A DNA stretch of 64,000 nt. Origin: Paenibacillus sp. JDR-2. GTDB taxonomy: Bacteria; Bacillota; Bacilli; Paenibacillales; Paenibacillaceae. The stretch is taken from assembly GCF_000023585.1 (NCBI RefSeq), contig NC_012914.1:2557001-2621000 (forward strand), written 5' to 3'. Each line of letters starts with the position of its first letter. The stretch's first letter is position 1. The notes below the pieces were generated by a model. It was given only the letters and a program-made list of their open reading frames with translations. It made no database searches and was not told where the DNA came from. Shown here piece after piece: positions 36,400-45,536 of the stretch. A program made the translations under genes and the position numbers.

Positions 36400-38244
36400 A
36401 TGAGTAAAGTTATCGGTATTGACCTTGGTACTACAAACTCTTGTGTTGCTGTAATGGAAGGCGGCGAAGCCGTCGTTATCCCGAATCCGGAAGGCAACCG
36501 TACAACACCATCCGTTGTAGGCTTCAAAAAAGACGGGGAGCGTATCGTTGGCGAGACAGCGAAACGCCAAGCCATCACGAATCCTGACCGTACAGTAATG
36601 TCGATCAAGCGTCATATGGGTACAAACCATAAAGAAGTGATCGACGGCAAAGAATATACAGCTCAAGAAATTTCGGCTATTATTTTGCAGAAATTGAAAT
36701 CCGACGCGGAAGCGTATCTGGGCCAATCCGTAACGCAAGCGGTTATTACCGTTCCGGCTTATTTCAACGACAGCCAGCGCCAAGCAACAAAAGACGCGGG
36801 CAAAATCGCAGGACTTGAAGTTCTTCGTATCGTGAACGAGCCAACAGCGGCAGCGCTGGCTTACGGTCTTGAGAAAACAGAAGACCAAACGATCCTCGTA
36901 TATGACCTTGGCGGCGGTACATTCGACGTCTCGATTCTTGAACTGGGCGACGGCTTCTTCGAGGTTAAAGCAACTAGCGGCGACAACAAGCTGGGCGGCG
37001 ATGACTTTGACCAAGTGATCATCGACTACCTCGTAGCTGAATTCAAAAAAGAGCAAGGCGTTGACTTGTCCAAGGACAAAGCGGCTGTTCAACGTTTGAA
37101 AGACGCTGCCGAAAAAGCGAAAAAAGATCTGTCCGGCGTAATGTCGACGACGATTTCGCTGCCGTTTATCACGATGGCAGATGGCGTTCCACAGCACTTG
37201 GAGCTTAATCTGACTCGCGCGAAATTCGAAGAATTGTCCGCGCATTTGGTTGAACGTTCCCTTGCTCCTACGCGTCAAGCTCTGAGTGATTCCGGTCTTT
37301 CCGTAAGCCAAATCGATAAAGTTGTTCTTGTAGGCGGTTCGACTCGTATCCCTGCAGTACAAGAAGCGGTTAAGAAGCTGATCGGCAAAGAGCCGCACAA
37401 AGGCGTTAACCCGGATGAAGTCGTTGCCCTCGGCGCAGCTGTTCAAGCCGGCGTATTGACTGGCGACGTAAAAGACGTGGTGTTGCTTGACGTAACTCCT
37501 CTGTCCCTCGGTATCGAGACTGCAGGCGGCGTCTTCACGAAGATGATTGACCGCAATACAACGATTCCGACAAGCAAATCCCAAGTGTTCTCCACTTATG
37601 CGGATAACCAACCGGGCGTTGAAATTCACGTTTTGCAAGGTGAGCGTCAAATGGCTGCCGGCAACAAAACGCTAGGCCGCTTCACGCTGAACGATATTCC
37701 TCTTGCACCGCGCGGCGTGCCGCAAATCGAAGTTACTTTCGATATTGATGCGAACGGTATCGTTAACGTATCCGCGCTTGATAAAGGCACAGGCAAGAGC
37801 CAAAAAATTACGATCACTTCCTCGGGCGGTCTGAGCGAGGCTGAAATCGAGCAAATGATGAAGGATGCTGAACTGAACGCGGAAGAAGATCGCAAACGCC
37901 GCGAGCTTGTTGAAGCGAAGAACAGCGCAGACCAACTCGTTTACTCGGTTGACAAAACTTTGAAGGATCTGGGCGATAAAGTAGATGCTTCCGAGATCGA
38001 GAAAGCTAACGCGGCGAAAGAGAAAGTAACAAGCGCGGTAGCAACAGACGATCTGGAGCAAATTACGAAAGCTACGGAAGAGCTGACTGAAATCGTACAA
38101 CAACTGTCCGTGAAGCTGTATGAGCAAGCTCAAGCTGCTCAAGGCGGCCCGGAAGCAGGCGCTGAAGCAGACGATGCAGGCGCTCGCGGCAAAGACAATG
38201 TTGTTGACGCTGACTACGAAGTAGTTGACGAAAACAAGAAATAA
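36400..38244 (+). CDS. dnaK: Chaperone DnaK (Hsp70)
   Basis: ATP-dependent chaperone. The N-terminal ATPase domain opens [18 protein letters not shown] and includes [14 protein letters not shown] and [13 protein letters not shown]; the substrate domain and a Gly/Ala/Glu-rich tail ending near EVVDENKK follow. It has 614 aa, typical of Firmicutes. AGGAGG lies about nine bases before ATG 36400. It is transcribed with grpE and dnaJ. Long open frames on the opposite strand here are a by-product of its codon bias. Confidence 0.99.
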   Translation: MSKVIGIDLGTTNSCVAVMEGGEAVVIPNPEGNRTTPSVVGFKKDGERIVGETAKRQAITNPDRTVMSIKRHMGTNHKEVIDGKEYTAQEISAIILQKLKSDAEAYLGQSVTQAVITVPAYFNDSQRQATKDAGKIAGLEVLRIVNEPTAAALAYGLEKTEDQTILVYDLGGGTFDVSILELGDGFFEVKATSGDNKLGGDDFDQVIIDYLVAEFKKEQGVDLSKDKAAVQRLKDAAEKAKKDLSGVMSTTISLPFITMADGVPQHLELNLTRAKFEELSAHLVERSLAPTRQALSDSGLSVSQIDKVVLVGGSTRIPAVQEAVKKLIGKEPHKGVNPDEVVALGAAVQAGVLTGDVKDVVLLDVTPLSLGIETAGGVFTKMIDRNTTIPTSKSQVFSTYADNQPGVEIHVLQGERQMAAGNKTLGRFTLNDIPLAPRGVPQIEVTFDIDANGIVNVSALDKGTGKSQKITITSSGGLSEAEIEQMMKDAELNAEEDRKRRELVEAKNSADQLVYSVDKTLKDLGDKVDASEIEKANAAKEKVTSAVATDDLEQITKATEELTEIVQQLSVKLYEQAQAAQGGPEAGAEADDAGARGKDNVVDADYEVVDENKK

Positions 38245-38263
38245 GACTTAACTTGTAATGGGA

Positions 38264-38298
38264 GAGGTCAAAGACGGGGTCTTCCTGTCTTTGGCCTC
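38264..38298 (+). terminator. Hairpin between dnaK and dnaJ
   Basis: Stem GAGGTCAAAGAC (38264-38275) / GTCTTTGGCCTC (38287-38298), one wobble. Only a weak T-stretch follows, so it may attenuate dnaJ or stabilise the upstream mRNA rather than fully terminate. Confidence 0.6.
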
Positions 38299-38348
38299 CT
38301 TGTGTGAATAGGCTGTATTGCAGCAAACATGGGTGGAGGTGAGATGAG

Positions 38349-39488
38349 TTGGCAGATAAACGCGATTATTATGAGGTGCTTGGCTTAGGCAAGAGCGCTT
38401 CCGGAGACGAGATCAAGAAGGCGTACCGGCAGCTGGCGAGAAAGTACCATCCTGACGTCAATAAAGAAGCAGACGCAGAAACAAAGTTCAAAGAAGTGAA
38501 GGAAGCTTATGATGTCCTGAGCGATGACGGACAACGCGCAAGATACGACCAGTATGGTCACGTCGATCCGAATCAAGGCATGGGCGGAGCTGGCGGATTC
38601 TCCGGAAATGGTGATTTTGGCGGTTTTGGCGATATCTTTGATATGTTCTTTGGCGGTGGCGGCGGACGCCGTGACCCAAATGCGCCGCAACGCGGCAATG
38701 ACCTGCAATATTCGATGACGATCGAATTTAAGGAAGCCGTGTTTGGCAAAGAGACGGAAATTACGATTCCTCGCACGGAATCTTGCGATACTTGCGCCGG
38801 CTCCGGCGCGAAGCCGGGAACCAAACCGGAAACCTGTTCGGTGTGTCATGGCTCCGGTCAGCAAGAGGTTGTTCAGAATACGCCGTTTGGCCGTATGGTC
38901 AATCGCCGGGCATGTTCGCATTGCGGCGGCTCGGGCAAAGTCATCAAAGAGAAATGCGGAACTTGTCATGGCGCAGGCAGAGTGAAAAAACAGCGTAAAA
39001 TTAATGTCCGCATCCCTGCAGGCGTGGATGATGGCGCTCAAATTCGTCTCTCCGGCGAAGGCGAAGGCGGACTCCGCGGAGGCCCGGCAGGCGATCTGTA
39101 TATCGTGATCCGCGTGAAGGCGCATGAATTCTTCGAGCGCGAGAATGACGATATCTACTGCGAAGTGCCATTAACCTTCGTGCAGGCAGCGCTGGGGGAT
39201 GAGATCGAGATCCCGACACTGACCGAGAAGGTAAAGCTGAAAATCCCTGCAGGTACGCAGACGGGTACTTATTTCCGGCTTAAAGGCAAAGGGGTGCCGA
39301 AGCTTCGCGGCTACGGCCAAGGCGATCAGCATGTCAAAGTGACGATTGTAACCCCAACGAAGCTGTCGGATGAGCAAAAGGACCTGCTCCGTCAATTTGG
39401 CGGAATCGGCGGCGAGTCTCCGGCAGAGACCCAAGAGCATCACGAATCGATTTTCGATAAAATGAAGAAAGCGTTCCGCGGCGAGTAG
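38349..39488 (+). CDS. dnaJ: Chaperone DnaJ (Hsp40)
   Basis: Co-chaperone stimulating DnaK. The N-terminal J domain has the HPD motif (YHPDVNK), then a Gly/Phe-rich stretch, four CxxCxGxG zinc repeats ([32 protein letters not shown]), and two C-terminal substrate domains. It has 379 aa. The TTG start at 38349 follows GGAGGT by eight bases. Last classical gene of the dnaK operon; the next genes may read on from it. Confidence 0.98.
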   Translation: MADKRDYYEVLGLGKSASGDEIKKAYRQLARKYHPDVNKEADAETKFKEVKEAYDVLSDDGQRARYDQYGHVDPNQGMGGAGGFSGNGDFGGFGDIFDMFFGGGGGRRDPNAPQRGNDLQYSMTIEFKEAVFGKETEITIPRTESCDTCAGSGAKPGTKPETCSVCHGSGQQEVVQNTPFGRMVNRRACSHCGGSGKVIKEKCGTCHGAGRVKKQRKINVRIPAGVDDGAQIRLSGEGEGGLRGGPAGDLYIVIRVKAHEFFERENDDIYCEVPLTFVQAALGDEIEIPTLTEKVKLKIPAGTQTGTYFRLKGKGVPKLRGYGQGDQHVKVTIVTPTKLSDEQKDLLRQFGGIGGESPAETQEHHESIFDKMKKAFRGE

Positions 39489-39589
39489 CCCGGAACGTTT
39501 TTTTTGAGGTTACGAATAGTTCGGCTTTCCTTGCAACAAGCTACTTAAGTAATTGACCTGCCTACTTCATTAAAGGAGCTGGATAAACC

Positions 39590-39760
39590 ATGACTAACGA
39601 GAACAAGGACTATATGGAAAAAGTGAATTTCGGGGATTTGCCGGTTGGCAAAAACGAGGATGTCGAATTCTCGCAAGAGCTTGCCGATGAAGCGGACAAG
39701 CAAGCGGCACAACGCGCCGCTGCAGCGGATGCGCGGGCTCAGAACGAGCAGGGCGAGTAA
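39590..39760 (+). CDS. YfhD-family small protein
   Basis: A 56-aa hydrophilic protein. Its middle, EDVEFSQELADEADKQAAQRAAAADARA, follows the pattern of B. subtilis YfhD (VDVEFSEELADADD...EAADRRA), a small protein of unknown function. AAAGGAG (39572-39578) precedes the ATG by 11 bases. The TAA shares a base with the ATG of the next gene, so the pair is translationally coupled. It lies between dnaJ and prmA, which are adjacent in B. subtilis. Confidence 0.8.
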   Translation: MTNENKDYMEKVNFGDLPVGKNEDVEFSQELADEADKQAAQRAAAADARAQNEQGE

Positions 39761-39972
39761 TGTCTCAGCAGGTTGAGATCCGGGCAAACTTTGGCGAACC
39801 GGCCGCAGCCCAGGAGGCGCTCCGCAAGCTGCAGGCACTCAGAGCCTTTGAAGTGAACGGTTTGTTCGAGAGCGGTCTGCTTACCGCCACGGTGGATGAA
39901 GAGATTGTTGAAAGGGCCATTCATATGATTGAACAGATCGGCGGCAGCCCGGAGACCGGAACTATAGGCTGA
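39760..39972 (+). CDS. Small protein of unknown function coupled to the YfhD-like gene
   Basis: A 70-aa protein with alternating strands and helices: VEIRANFGEP, a helix AAAQEALRKLQALR, then EVNGLFESGLLTATVDEE and a helix ERAIHMIEQIGG. The pattern suggests a small ferredoxin-like alpha/beta fold (inference). It starts on the last base of the previous stop codon and ends before a strong terminator. It has no membrane segment or cysteine. The family was not recognised. Confidence 0.72.
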   Translation: MSQQVEIRANFGEPAAAQEALRKLQALRAFEVNGLFESGLLTATVDEEIVERAIHMIEQIGGSPETGTIG

Positions 39973-39978
39973 TTTGGA

Positions 39979-40008
39979 AAGCGGCAAACTTGTGTTTGCC
40001 GCTTTTTT
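39979..40008 (+). terminator. Terminator after the small-gene pair
   Basis: Perfect stem AAGCGGCAAA (39979-39988) / TTTGCCGCTT (39995-40004), then six T. Confidence 0.93.
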
Positions 40009-40035
40009 GTGCATAAATGATGAATAGTGTACAAT
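40007..40035 (+). promoter_or_regulatory. Candidate sigma-A promoter of prmA
   Basis: TTGTGC (40007-40012), 17-bp spacer, TACAAT (40030-40035), directly after the terminator and about 36 bases before the prmA ATG. Confidence 0.55.
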
Positions 40036-40071
40036 AGATGGTAGTTTTCTCAATGGAGGGTTATAGTACAT

Positions 40072-41073
40072 ATGAAATGGCATGAAATTACGATCTCGAC
40101 AACAGAACAGGCAATCGAGATGATCTCTAACTTTTTGCATGAAATGGACGCGGGCGGCGTATCCATTGAAGAATCGGGTACTTTGAACAAGGAGCGGGAC
40201 ACTTCTCTGGGACAATGGTACGAGAAGCCGCTGAACGATATTCCGGAAGGTCAAGCGATCATCAAAGGCTACTTTACGGAAAGCGTGGACATGAATGGGC
40301 TCAAGCTGCAGATTGTGCCGCGGATTGAGCAACTGAAAGAATTCGGAATTGACCCCGGCACCTACGAAATCTCGTTTAAGCTTGTCGACGAAGAAGATTG
40401 GGCAACTGCCTGGAAGCAGTACTTCAAGCCTATTAAAGTATCGGAGAGGCTGACGATCAAGCCGACATGGGAAGAATACGAGCCGGCTGCCGGAGAGAAT
40501 ATCATTGAACTTGATCCGGGCATGGCCTTTGGTACGGGCACGCATCCAACAACCTCGCTTTGCCTTCAAACGCTTGAATCTGTTATTAAAGGCGACGAAG
40601 AAGTGATTGACGTGGGTACGGGTTCCGGTATTCTGGCAATTGGGGCAATGAAGCTGGGCGCACGCCGCGTATTGGCGCTTGATCTTGATCCGGTAGCTGT
40701 ATCCAGCGCGACGGAGAACATAAGACTGAACGGTCTGCAGGACGATGTCGAAGTGCTGGAAAGCGACTTGCTGGGCGTTCTGGGCGGCAAAGTCGTCCAT
40801 GCGGTCAATGAGCGGGATGCGCTCGCAACATCGGTAACGCTTCCGGTAGATCTGGTTGTAGCGAACATTTTGGCGGAGATTATTTTACTCTTTATTGATG
40901 ATGTGTTCTCAGCGCTTAAGCCTAACGGCATTTATATTGCTTCGGGTATTTACATGAACAAAGAAACCGACGTGGAGGAAGGGCTGATCCGCTCGGGCTT
41001 TGAAATCGTAGATAAGCGCCGCGACCAGGACTGGATAGCGTTCGTGGCGAGAAAGCCGCAGGTGAATGAATGA
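40072..41073 (+). CDS. prmA: Ribosomal protein L11 methyltransferase
   Basis: SAM-dependent enzyme methylating ribosomal protein L11. The 333-aa protein has the PrmA N-terminal domain (MKWHEITISTTEQA), FGTGTHPTTSLCLQTLE, the SAM motif VIDVGTGSGILAIGA, and VVANILAEII in place of the catalytic NPPY loop, as is usual for PrmA. It is about 20 residues longer than B. subtilis PrmA, with an extra segment LGGKVVHAVNERDALAT before VVANI. The stop overlaps the next start (ATGA). Confidence 0.95.
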   Translation: MKWHEITISTTEQAIEMISNFLHEMDAGGVSIEESGTLNKERDTSLGQWYEKPLNDIPEGQAIIKGYFTESVDMNGLKLQIVPRIEQLKEFGIDPGTYEISFKLVDEEDWATAWKQYFKPIKVSERLTIKPTWEEYEPAAGENIIELDPGMAFGTGTHPTTSLCLQTLESVIKGDEEVIDVGTGSGILAIGAMKLGARRVLALDLDPVAVSSATENIRLNGLQDDVEVLESDLLGVLGGKVVHAVNERDALATSVTLPVDLVVANILAEIILLFIDDVFSALKPNGIYIASGIYMNKETDVEEGLIRSGFEIVDKRRDQDWIAFVARKPQVNE

Positions 41074-41741
41074 GCTGGGATGATTTCTTAGCGTATCCGA
41101 TCGAGGACCTGCCGTTTATTGCGCTGGTCCTGATCATCTCGTTTACGGTGCATGAGTTCGCGCATGCCTATAGCGCTTATAAATTTGGCGATAACACGCC
41201 TAAAGAGATGGGGAGAGTAACCCTCAACCCGCGCGTGCATATCGATCTGCTTGGCGCTATTCTTATTCTGATCGCAGGCTTCGGTTGGGCGAGGCCTGTT
41301 CAGATCAACCCAAGCCGGTTCAAAAATCCGCGTGTCATGGGGGTTATCGTATCGGCCCTTGGTCCTATCAGTAATTTGCTGCTTGGCGTCTTAGGCGTTC
41401 TTCTTGTGTTAATACTGGATAAGACCGGTCTGATGTACGCAGGCTCAAACGGCGTTAACTTGGCGCTTCAGCATTTTTTCTTTTATTTCATGTATCTGAA
41501 CTTCCTTTTGTTTATCTTTAACCTGATCCCGCTGCCGCCACTTGACGGTTATCGGATTATTCAGGATTTGGTACCGCTGAAGGTACGGATTAAGATGGAT
41601 CAAAACGTGCAGTGGGGCATGTACATCTTCCTCCTGCTCGTGTTTCTTCCGCCGCTTCGCCGGGTGACGCTTGATCCGATTCTCGGCTGGTGGGAACCGA
41701 TTTACAATTTCTTTTTCAATTTATTCCAACCGCTGTTTTAA
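41070..41741 (+). CDS. Site-2 protease family (M50) membrane metalloprotease
   Basis: A 223-aa polytopic membrane protein of the M50 family. The zinc motif HEFAH is in the first helix region, and the third ligand motif NLIPLPPLDG sits in a later helix; five or six membrane helices in total. No PDZ or CBS domain is present, so it belongs to the small core-only group. The substrate is unknown; relatives cut membrane-anchored regulators within the bilayer. It overlaps prmA by four bases, and rsmE follows 64 bases later. Confidence 0.88.
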   Translation: MSWDDFLAYPIEDLPFIALVLIISFTVHEFAHAYSAYKFGDNTPKEMGRVTLNPRVHIDLLGAILILIAGFGWARPVQINPSRFKNPRVMGVIVSALGPISNLLLGVLGVLLVLILDKTGLMYAGSNGVNLALQHFFFYFMYLNFLLFIFNLIPLPPLDGYRIIQDLVPLKVRIKMDQNVQWGMYIFLLLVFLPPLRRVTLDPILGWWEPIYNFFFNLFQPLF

Positions 41742-41804
41742 GCCGCATTTCATAGATTTTTAAGGCGGAAACATGCTATGATGAAGGATGGTTAGACTGA
41801 CGCA

Positions 41805-42581
41805 ATGCAGCGATATTTTGTGGCAGCGGAGCAGTTTGACGGCTCTAGCGTGCGTTTAATAGGAGAAGATGCCTTCCATGCCGTCCGCGTAATGCGGATG
41901 AAGCCGGAAGAGAAGTTTATCGCAAGCGACGGCATTTCCCGCGTAGTGCTTGCTTCGGTACGGGAGGCTGCTTCTTCGGAGGTAGTGGCGGATATTGTGG
42001 AGGAGCTGCCCATGGACAGCGAGTCCAGCTGGTCGGTGACCATCGCGCAAAGCCTGCCTAAGGGCGATAAGATGGAGCTGGTTATCCAAAAAGGGACCGA
42101 GATTGGCGCATATGCTTTTGCGCCGTTTCAGTCGGAGCGGATGATCGTTCAATACGACGGCAAGAAGGAAGCGAAGCGTTTGGAGCGCTGGAGCAAGATT
42201 GCCAAGGAAGCAGCGGAGCAGTCGCACCGCTGCCGTGTTCCTGCTATCGAGCCTGTGCGCAGCTGGCGTGAGCTGAAGGAAGTTATTCCAACGTTTGATT
42301 TAGCATTATTTTGTTATGAACGGGAAGGCGATGCAGCAGCGGGTACGGGCATCCGGGATGCCGTGCTGAACTGGAAGCAGGCTGGCCATATGGCAGCCGA
42401 GCCGAAGGTGCTGCTCATCGTTGGTCCCGAGGGCGGCTTTACAGAACGGGAAGCAGATGAGGCTGAAGCGGCTGGTGCCGTTATCGTAGGCCTTGGCCGG
42501 CGGATCCTGCGGACGGAAACCGCGGGTATCGTCGGGCTGACCTGTTTGCTGTACGAAGCCGGAGAAATGGGAGGAGCGTAA
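41805..42581 (+). CDS. rsmE: 16S rRNA (uracil1498-N3)-methyltransferase
   Basis: SPOUT-class methyltransferase modifying U1498 of 16S rRNA. The N-terminal PUA-like domain (MQRYFVAAEQ) is followed by the knotted SAM-binding region with LLIVGPEGGFTEREADEA and GLGRRILRTETAGI, the family signature. It has 258 aa. It precedes mtaB by seven bases, as yqeU precedes yqeV in B. subtilis. A TATGAT at 41777-41782 may be a -10 box, without a clear -35. Confidence 0.95.
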   Translation: MQRYFVAAEQFDGSSVRLIGEDAFHAVRVMRMKPEEKFIASDGISRVVLASVREAASSEVVADIVEELPMDSESSWSVTIAQSLPKGDKMELVIQKGTEIGAYAFAPFQSERMIVQYDGKKEAKRLERWSKIAKEAAEQSHRCRVPAIEPVRSWRELKEVIPTFDLALFCYEREGDAAAGTGIRDAVLNWKQAGHMAAEPKVLLIVGPEGGFTEREADEAEAAGAVIVGLGRRILRTETAGIVGLTCLLYEAGEMGGA

Positions 42582-42588
42582 GGAATTT

Positions 42589-43935
42589 ATGCCATCGGTT
42601 GCATTTTACACCTTGGGATGCAAAGTTAACTTTTACGACACAGAAGCGATTTGGCAGCTGTTCAAAAACGAAGGATACGAGCAGGTTGATTTCGAATCGA
42701 CGGCTGACGTATACCTGATCAATACATGTACGGTTACCAATACCGGCGACAAGAAGAGCCGCCAGATTATTCGCCGCGCGGTGCGCCGTAATCCGGATGC
42801 GGTTATTGCGGTTACGGGCTGCTATGCCCAAACGTCTCCTGCAGAAATTATGGCCATTCCGGGGGTAGACCTGGTTATTGGTACGCAGGACCGCGAGAAA
42901 ATCATGACGTTTGTGAACCAGATTCACGATGACCGCCAGCCGGTTAACGCGGTTCGCAACATTATGAAGACCCGTGAATTCGAGGAACTGGACGTCCCGG
43001 ATTTCAACGAGCGTACGCGCGCTTTTCTGAAGATCCAGGAAGGCTGCAATAACTTCTGCACCTTCTGCATTATTCCGTGGTCGCGTGGTCTTTCGCGCAG
43101 CCGCGATCCGAAGAGCGTACTCGAGCAAGCGAAGCAGCTTGTAGCTTCCGGTTATAAGGAAGTCGTCCTTACCGGTATTCATACGGGCGGTTATGGCGAC
43201 GATATGGAGAATTACCGTCTCGTTGACCTGCTGTGGGATCTGGACAAGATCGAAGGACTGGAGCGGATCCGGATCAGCTCTATCGAAGCCAGCCAGATTG
43301 ACGATGCGATGATCGACGTGCTTAACCGTTCGACCAAAATGTGCCGTCATCTGCACATTCCGCTTCAAGCCGGCGATACCTCCGTGCTCAAGCGGATGCG
43401 CCGTAAATATACAACGGACGAGTTTGCTGCCAAGCTCAAACGGATCCGCGAAGCAATGCCTGGCGTAGCGATTACGACAGACGTTATCGTTGGTTTCCCT
43501 GGCGAGACGGAAGAAATGTTCGAGAACGGCTACAAGTTTATGGAAGAGGTAGGTTTCTCGGAAATGCACGTCTTCCCGTATTCGAAGCGTACAGGCACGC
43601 CAGCTGCCCGCATGGACGATCAAGTGGACGACGAAGTGAAAAACGAACGCGTTCATAAACTGATCGACCTGTCCGAGAAAATGCAGCTTGCCTATGCTGA
43701 GCAGCATGTAGGTGCCGTACTGGATGTTATTCCGGAGCGTGACTACAAAGGAGCTCCCGGTACGGGGCTTGTCATGGGGTACTCGGATAACTATATTCAG
43801 ATTGTGTTTGAAGGAACCGAAGCGCTTGTCGGCAAGCTTTGCCGCGTGAAAATTACTGAAGCAGGCGTCAATGAATGCCGCGCTCAGCTTGTCCGCGTAC
43901 TTGACGATGTACCGGCAGAAGCGATGAGAGCTTAG
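42589..43935 (+). CDS. mtaB: tRNA t6A37 methylthiotransferase MtaB
   Basis: Radical-SAM enzyme that makes ms2t6A at position 37 of tRNA reading ANN codons. The 448-aa protein has an N-terminal MTTase domain with Cys ligands (FYTLGCKVN, INTCTVTN, TGCYAQ), the radical-SAM motif CNNFCTFC, and a C-terminal TRAM domain. It starts at ATG 42589 behind GGAGCGTAAGG. The pair rsmE-mtaB is conserved in Bacilli. A 53-bp palindrome follows the gene in place of a typical terminator. Confidence 0.95.
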   Translation: MPSVAFYTLGCKVNFYDTEAIWQLFKNEGYEQVDFESTADVYLINTCTVTNTGDKKSRQIIRRAVRRNPDAVIAVTGCYAQTSPAEIMAIPGVDLVIGTQDREKIMTFVNQIHDDRQPVNAVRNIMKTREFEELDVPDFNERTRAFLKIQEGCNNFCTFCIIPWSRGLSRSRDPKSVLEQAKQLVASGYKEVVLTGIHTGGYGDDMENYRLVDLLWDLDKIEGLERIRISSIEASQIDDAMIDVLNRSTKMCRHLHIPLQAGDTSVLKRMRRKYTTDEFAAKLKRIREAMPGVAITTDVIVGFPGETEEMFENGYKFMEEVGFSEMHVFPYSKRTGTPAARMDDQVDDEVKNERVHKLIDLSEKMQLAYAEQHVGAVLDVIPERDYKGAPGTGLVMGYSDNYIQIVFEGTEALVGKLCRVKITEAGVNECRAQLVRVLDDVPAEAMRA

Positions 43936-43950
43936 AGATAGTAATAAAGC

Positions 43951-44003
43951 ACGAGGATTTCACGCTCATTTCTGTAGTAACGGAATAAGTGGGAAATCCT
44001 CGT
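43951..44003. repeat. 53-bp palindromic element after mtaB
   Basis: Perfect 11-base ends ACGAGGATTTC (43951-43961) and GAAATCCTCGT (43993-44003), with a partly paired interior (CGCTCATTTC against GGAATAAGTG) around a TAGTA loop. There is no T-tract, so a simple terminator is unlikely; it looks like a compact intergenic repeat unit. Confidence 0.65.
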
Positions 44004-44043
44004 TGTTGCATGCAAATGTCAAGCAGGCAAGGGGGAAGCGGAA

Positions 44044-44475
44044 ATGGTTGAAATTTCGGCAGGAGGCGTAGTCTATCGTCGGAACGAGGCTGGAATTTTG
44101 CAAATTCAGCTGATACAGGACCGTTATGGCAAAGTGTCTCTCCCTAAAGGCAAGATGGAGCCCGGGGAGACGGTCGAACAAACGGCGCTTAGGGAAATTG
44201 CCGAGGAAACGGGCATGATCGGGGCTATCGTTAAACCGATTGACCAAATCAAGTATCAGTATCATGATGCGAATAAGGGAACCATTAACAAAGAGGTTCA
44301 TTATTATTTGGTTGAGGCGGTTGGCGGATCCCTTCAGGCACAGGTGGAAGAAATCCGCGGTGTTGAATGGTTTGAACCGCTTGAAGCCTGGAGACGCCAG
44401 AAGCAGTCGGGCTATGAGAATAATAACCGGATTGTAGCGGGAGCCCTCAGCTTGCTTGGCGTAAAGTTTGATTAG
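44044..44475 (+). CDS. Nudix hydrolase
   Basis: A 143-aa pyrophosphohydrolase with a complete Nudix box, GKMEPGETVEQTALREIAEETGM (GX5EX7REUXEEXGU, about residues 38-60). The N-terminus VEISAGGVVYRR is typical of MutT-like and Ap4A-hydrolase-like members; the substrate cannot be read from the sequence. AGGGGGAAGCG precedes ATG 44044. It is convergent with, and overlaps by four bases, the transporter gene on the other strand. Confidence 0.9.
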   Translation: MVEISAGGVVYRRNEAGILQIQLIQDRYGKVSLPKGKMEPGETVEQTALREIAEETGMIGAIVKPIDQIKYQYHDANKGTINKEVHYYLVEAVGGSLQAQVEEIRGVEWFEPLEAWRRQKQSGYENNNRIVAGALSLLGVKFD

Positions 44476-45440
44476 ACCGGAAGCTTGCGGAAAGTCGGTA
44501 AATAGCAGAATGGCAAGGCAATCAGCGAGCTTAGAATATTAAAGATCGTTTGGGCGTGAGCGATTTGGCTGGCCGGGGAATGGGCGAACCATCCTGAAGC
44601 AGCCGACAGCTCGCCTAGGAACGGCATGAAGAGCAAAGCGCCGCCAGCATTTAGGATGGTATGTGACCATGCTACATATTGGCCGGATTTTGAACCGCTG
44701 AAGGATGCGAGCAGCGCGGTGGCGCAAGTGCCGATATTCGCGCCTAGCACAATGGCAACGCCAAGCTCGAGAGGCATTGCTCCGATGGCTGCAAAGCCCA
44801 TAATAATACCAATTACAGCAGCACTGCTGTGGACGATTGCTGTCAGCACCGCGCCGGCGGCTAATCCCCACCAGAGGCTGCTTGTTGATTTTTCAAGGAA
44901 CCAGCCAAATAGGGAGCTTTCCTGCACGGCGGGACCAATTGCCTGCATGAAAGCCATCCCGGCAAGCAGCAGGCTGAAACCGCCTAAGGCGACGGCTGAG
45001 GAGCGAACGGTCTCAAGCAGCCGGAACGACCGGGCCTTGGGCCAGATTCCAAGTTCGTTCAGCAGTACGGTAGCCAGCCAGCCGGCCAGCGACAGCAGAA
45101 GCAAAGGAACGGACAGTTTATTTAAGCTCAGGCCGATAAGCTCGGTCGTCAGGCAGGTACCGATGTTGCTTCCGAGGATAATGCCAAGTGTCCGGGGAAA
45201 GGTAAGCAGGCCAGAATTAACCAGCCCTATCGCTATAACGGTAACGGCTGTGCTGCTTTGCAAAAAGGCGGTAGTTGCCGTGCCGACTGCAAGGCCATGG
45301 ATCGGGGTCGCCGTTGAGCGATGCAAAATACGCTGCAAATACGGGCCGGCTAACCGATGCAGCGCCAGCTCCATCAGCTTCATCCCGCTTATAAAGATGG
45401 TGAAGCCGATCGCCATTGGCAGAAGGATAGAATGGAGCAT
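44472..45440 (-). CDS. yqeW: Na/Pi-cotransporter II family protein (YqeW-like)
   Basis: A 322-aa membrane protein with about eight or nine helices in two inverted repeats, each with the family QSS/SS motif (TAFLQSSTAVTVIAIG and AIVHSSAAVIGIIMG), and the GSNIGTC and GANIGTC turns. It resembles sodium-dependent phosphate transporters of the NptA/SLC34 type; the actual substrate is unproven. B. subtilis yqeW follows yqeV (mtaB), consistent with this position, although here it is on the opposite strand. It has GGAGAA before the ATG. Confidence 0.87.
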   Translation of the reverse strand: MLHSILLPMAIGFTIFISGMKLMELALHRLAGPYLQRILHRSTATPIHGLAVGTATTAFLQSSTAVTVIAIGLVNSGLLTFPRTLGIILGSNIGTCLTTELIGLSLNKLSVPLLLLSLAGWLATVLLNELGIWPKARSFRLLETVRSSAVALGGFSLLLAGMAFMQAIGPAVQESSLFGWFLEKSTSSLWWGLAAGAVLTAIVHSSAAVIGIIMGFAAIGAMPLELGVAIVLGANIGTCATALLASFSGSKSGQYVAWSHTILNAGGALLFMPFLGELSAASGWFAHSPASQIAHAQTIFNILSSLIALPFCYLPTFRKLPV

Positions 45441-45536
45441 AGCAGGGTTCTCCTTTTTATGAAAAGTTATCGTTGATACATATGCATATGCTCAGACAAG
45501 CATGACAAGCCAGGAACAGAGAGGGAGATTAACGAA

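Noticed and set aside
36334..37650. 438-codon minus-strand frame opposite dnaK
   Set aside because: Shadow of a highly biased gene with no ribosome binding site or recognisable protein features.
42481..43707. 408-codon minus-strand frame opposite mtaB
   Set aside because: Shadow of mtaB; no protein-family features.
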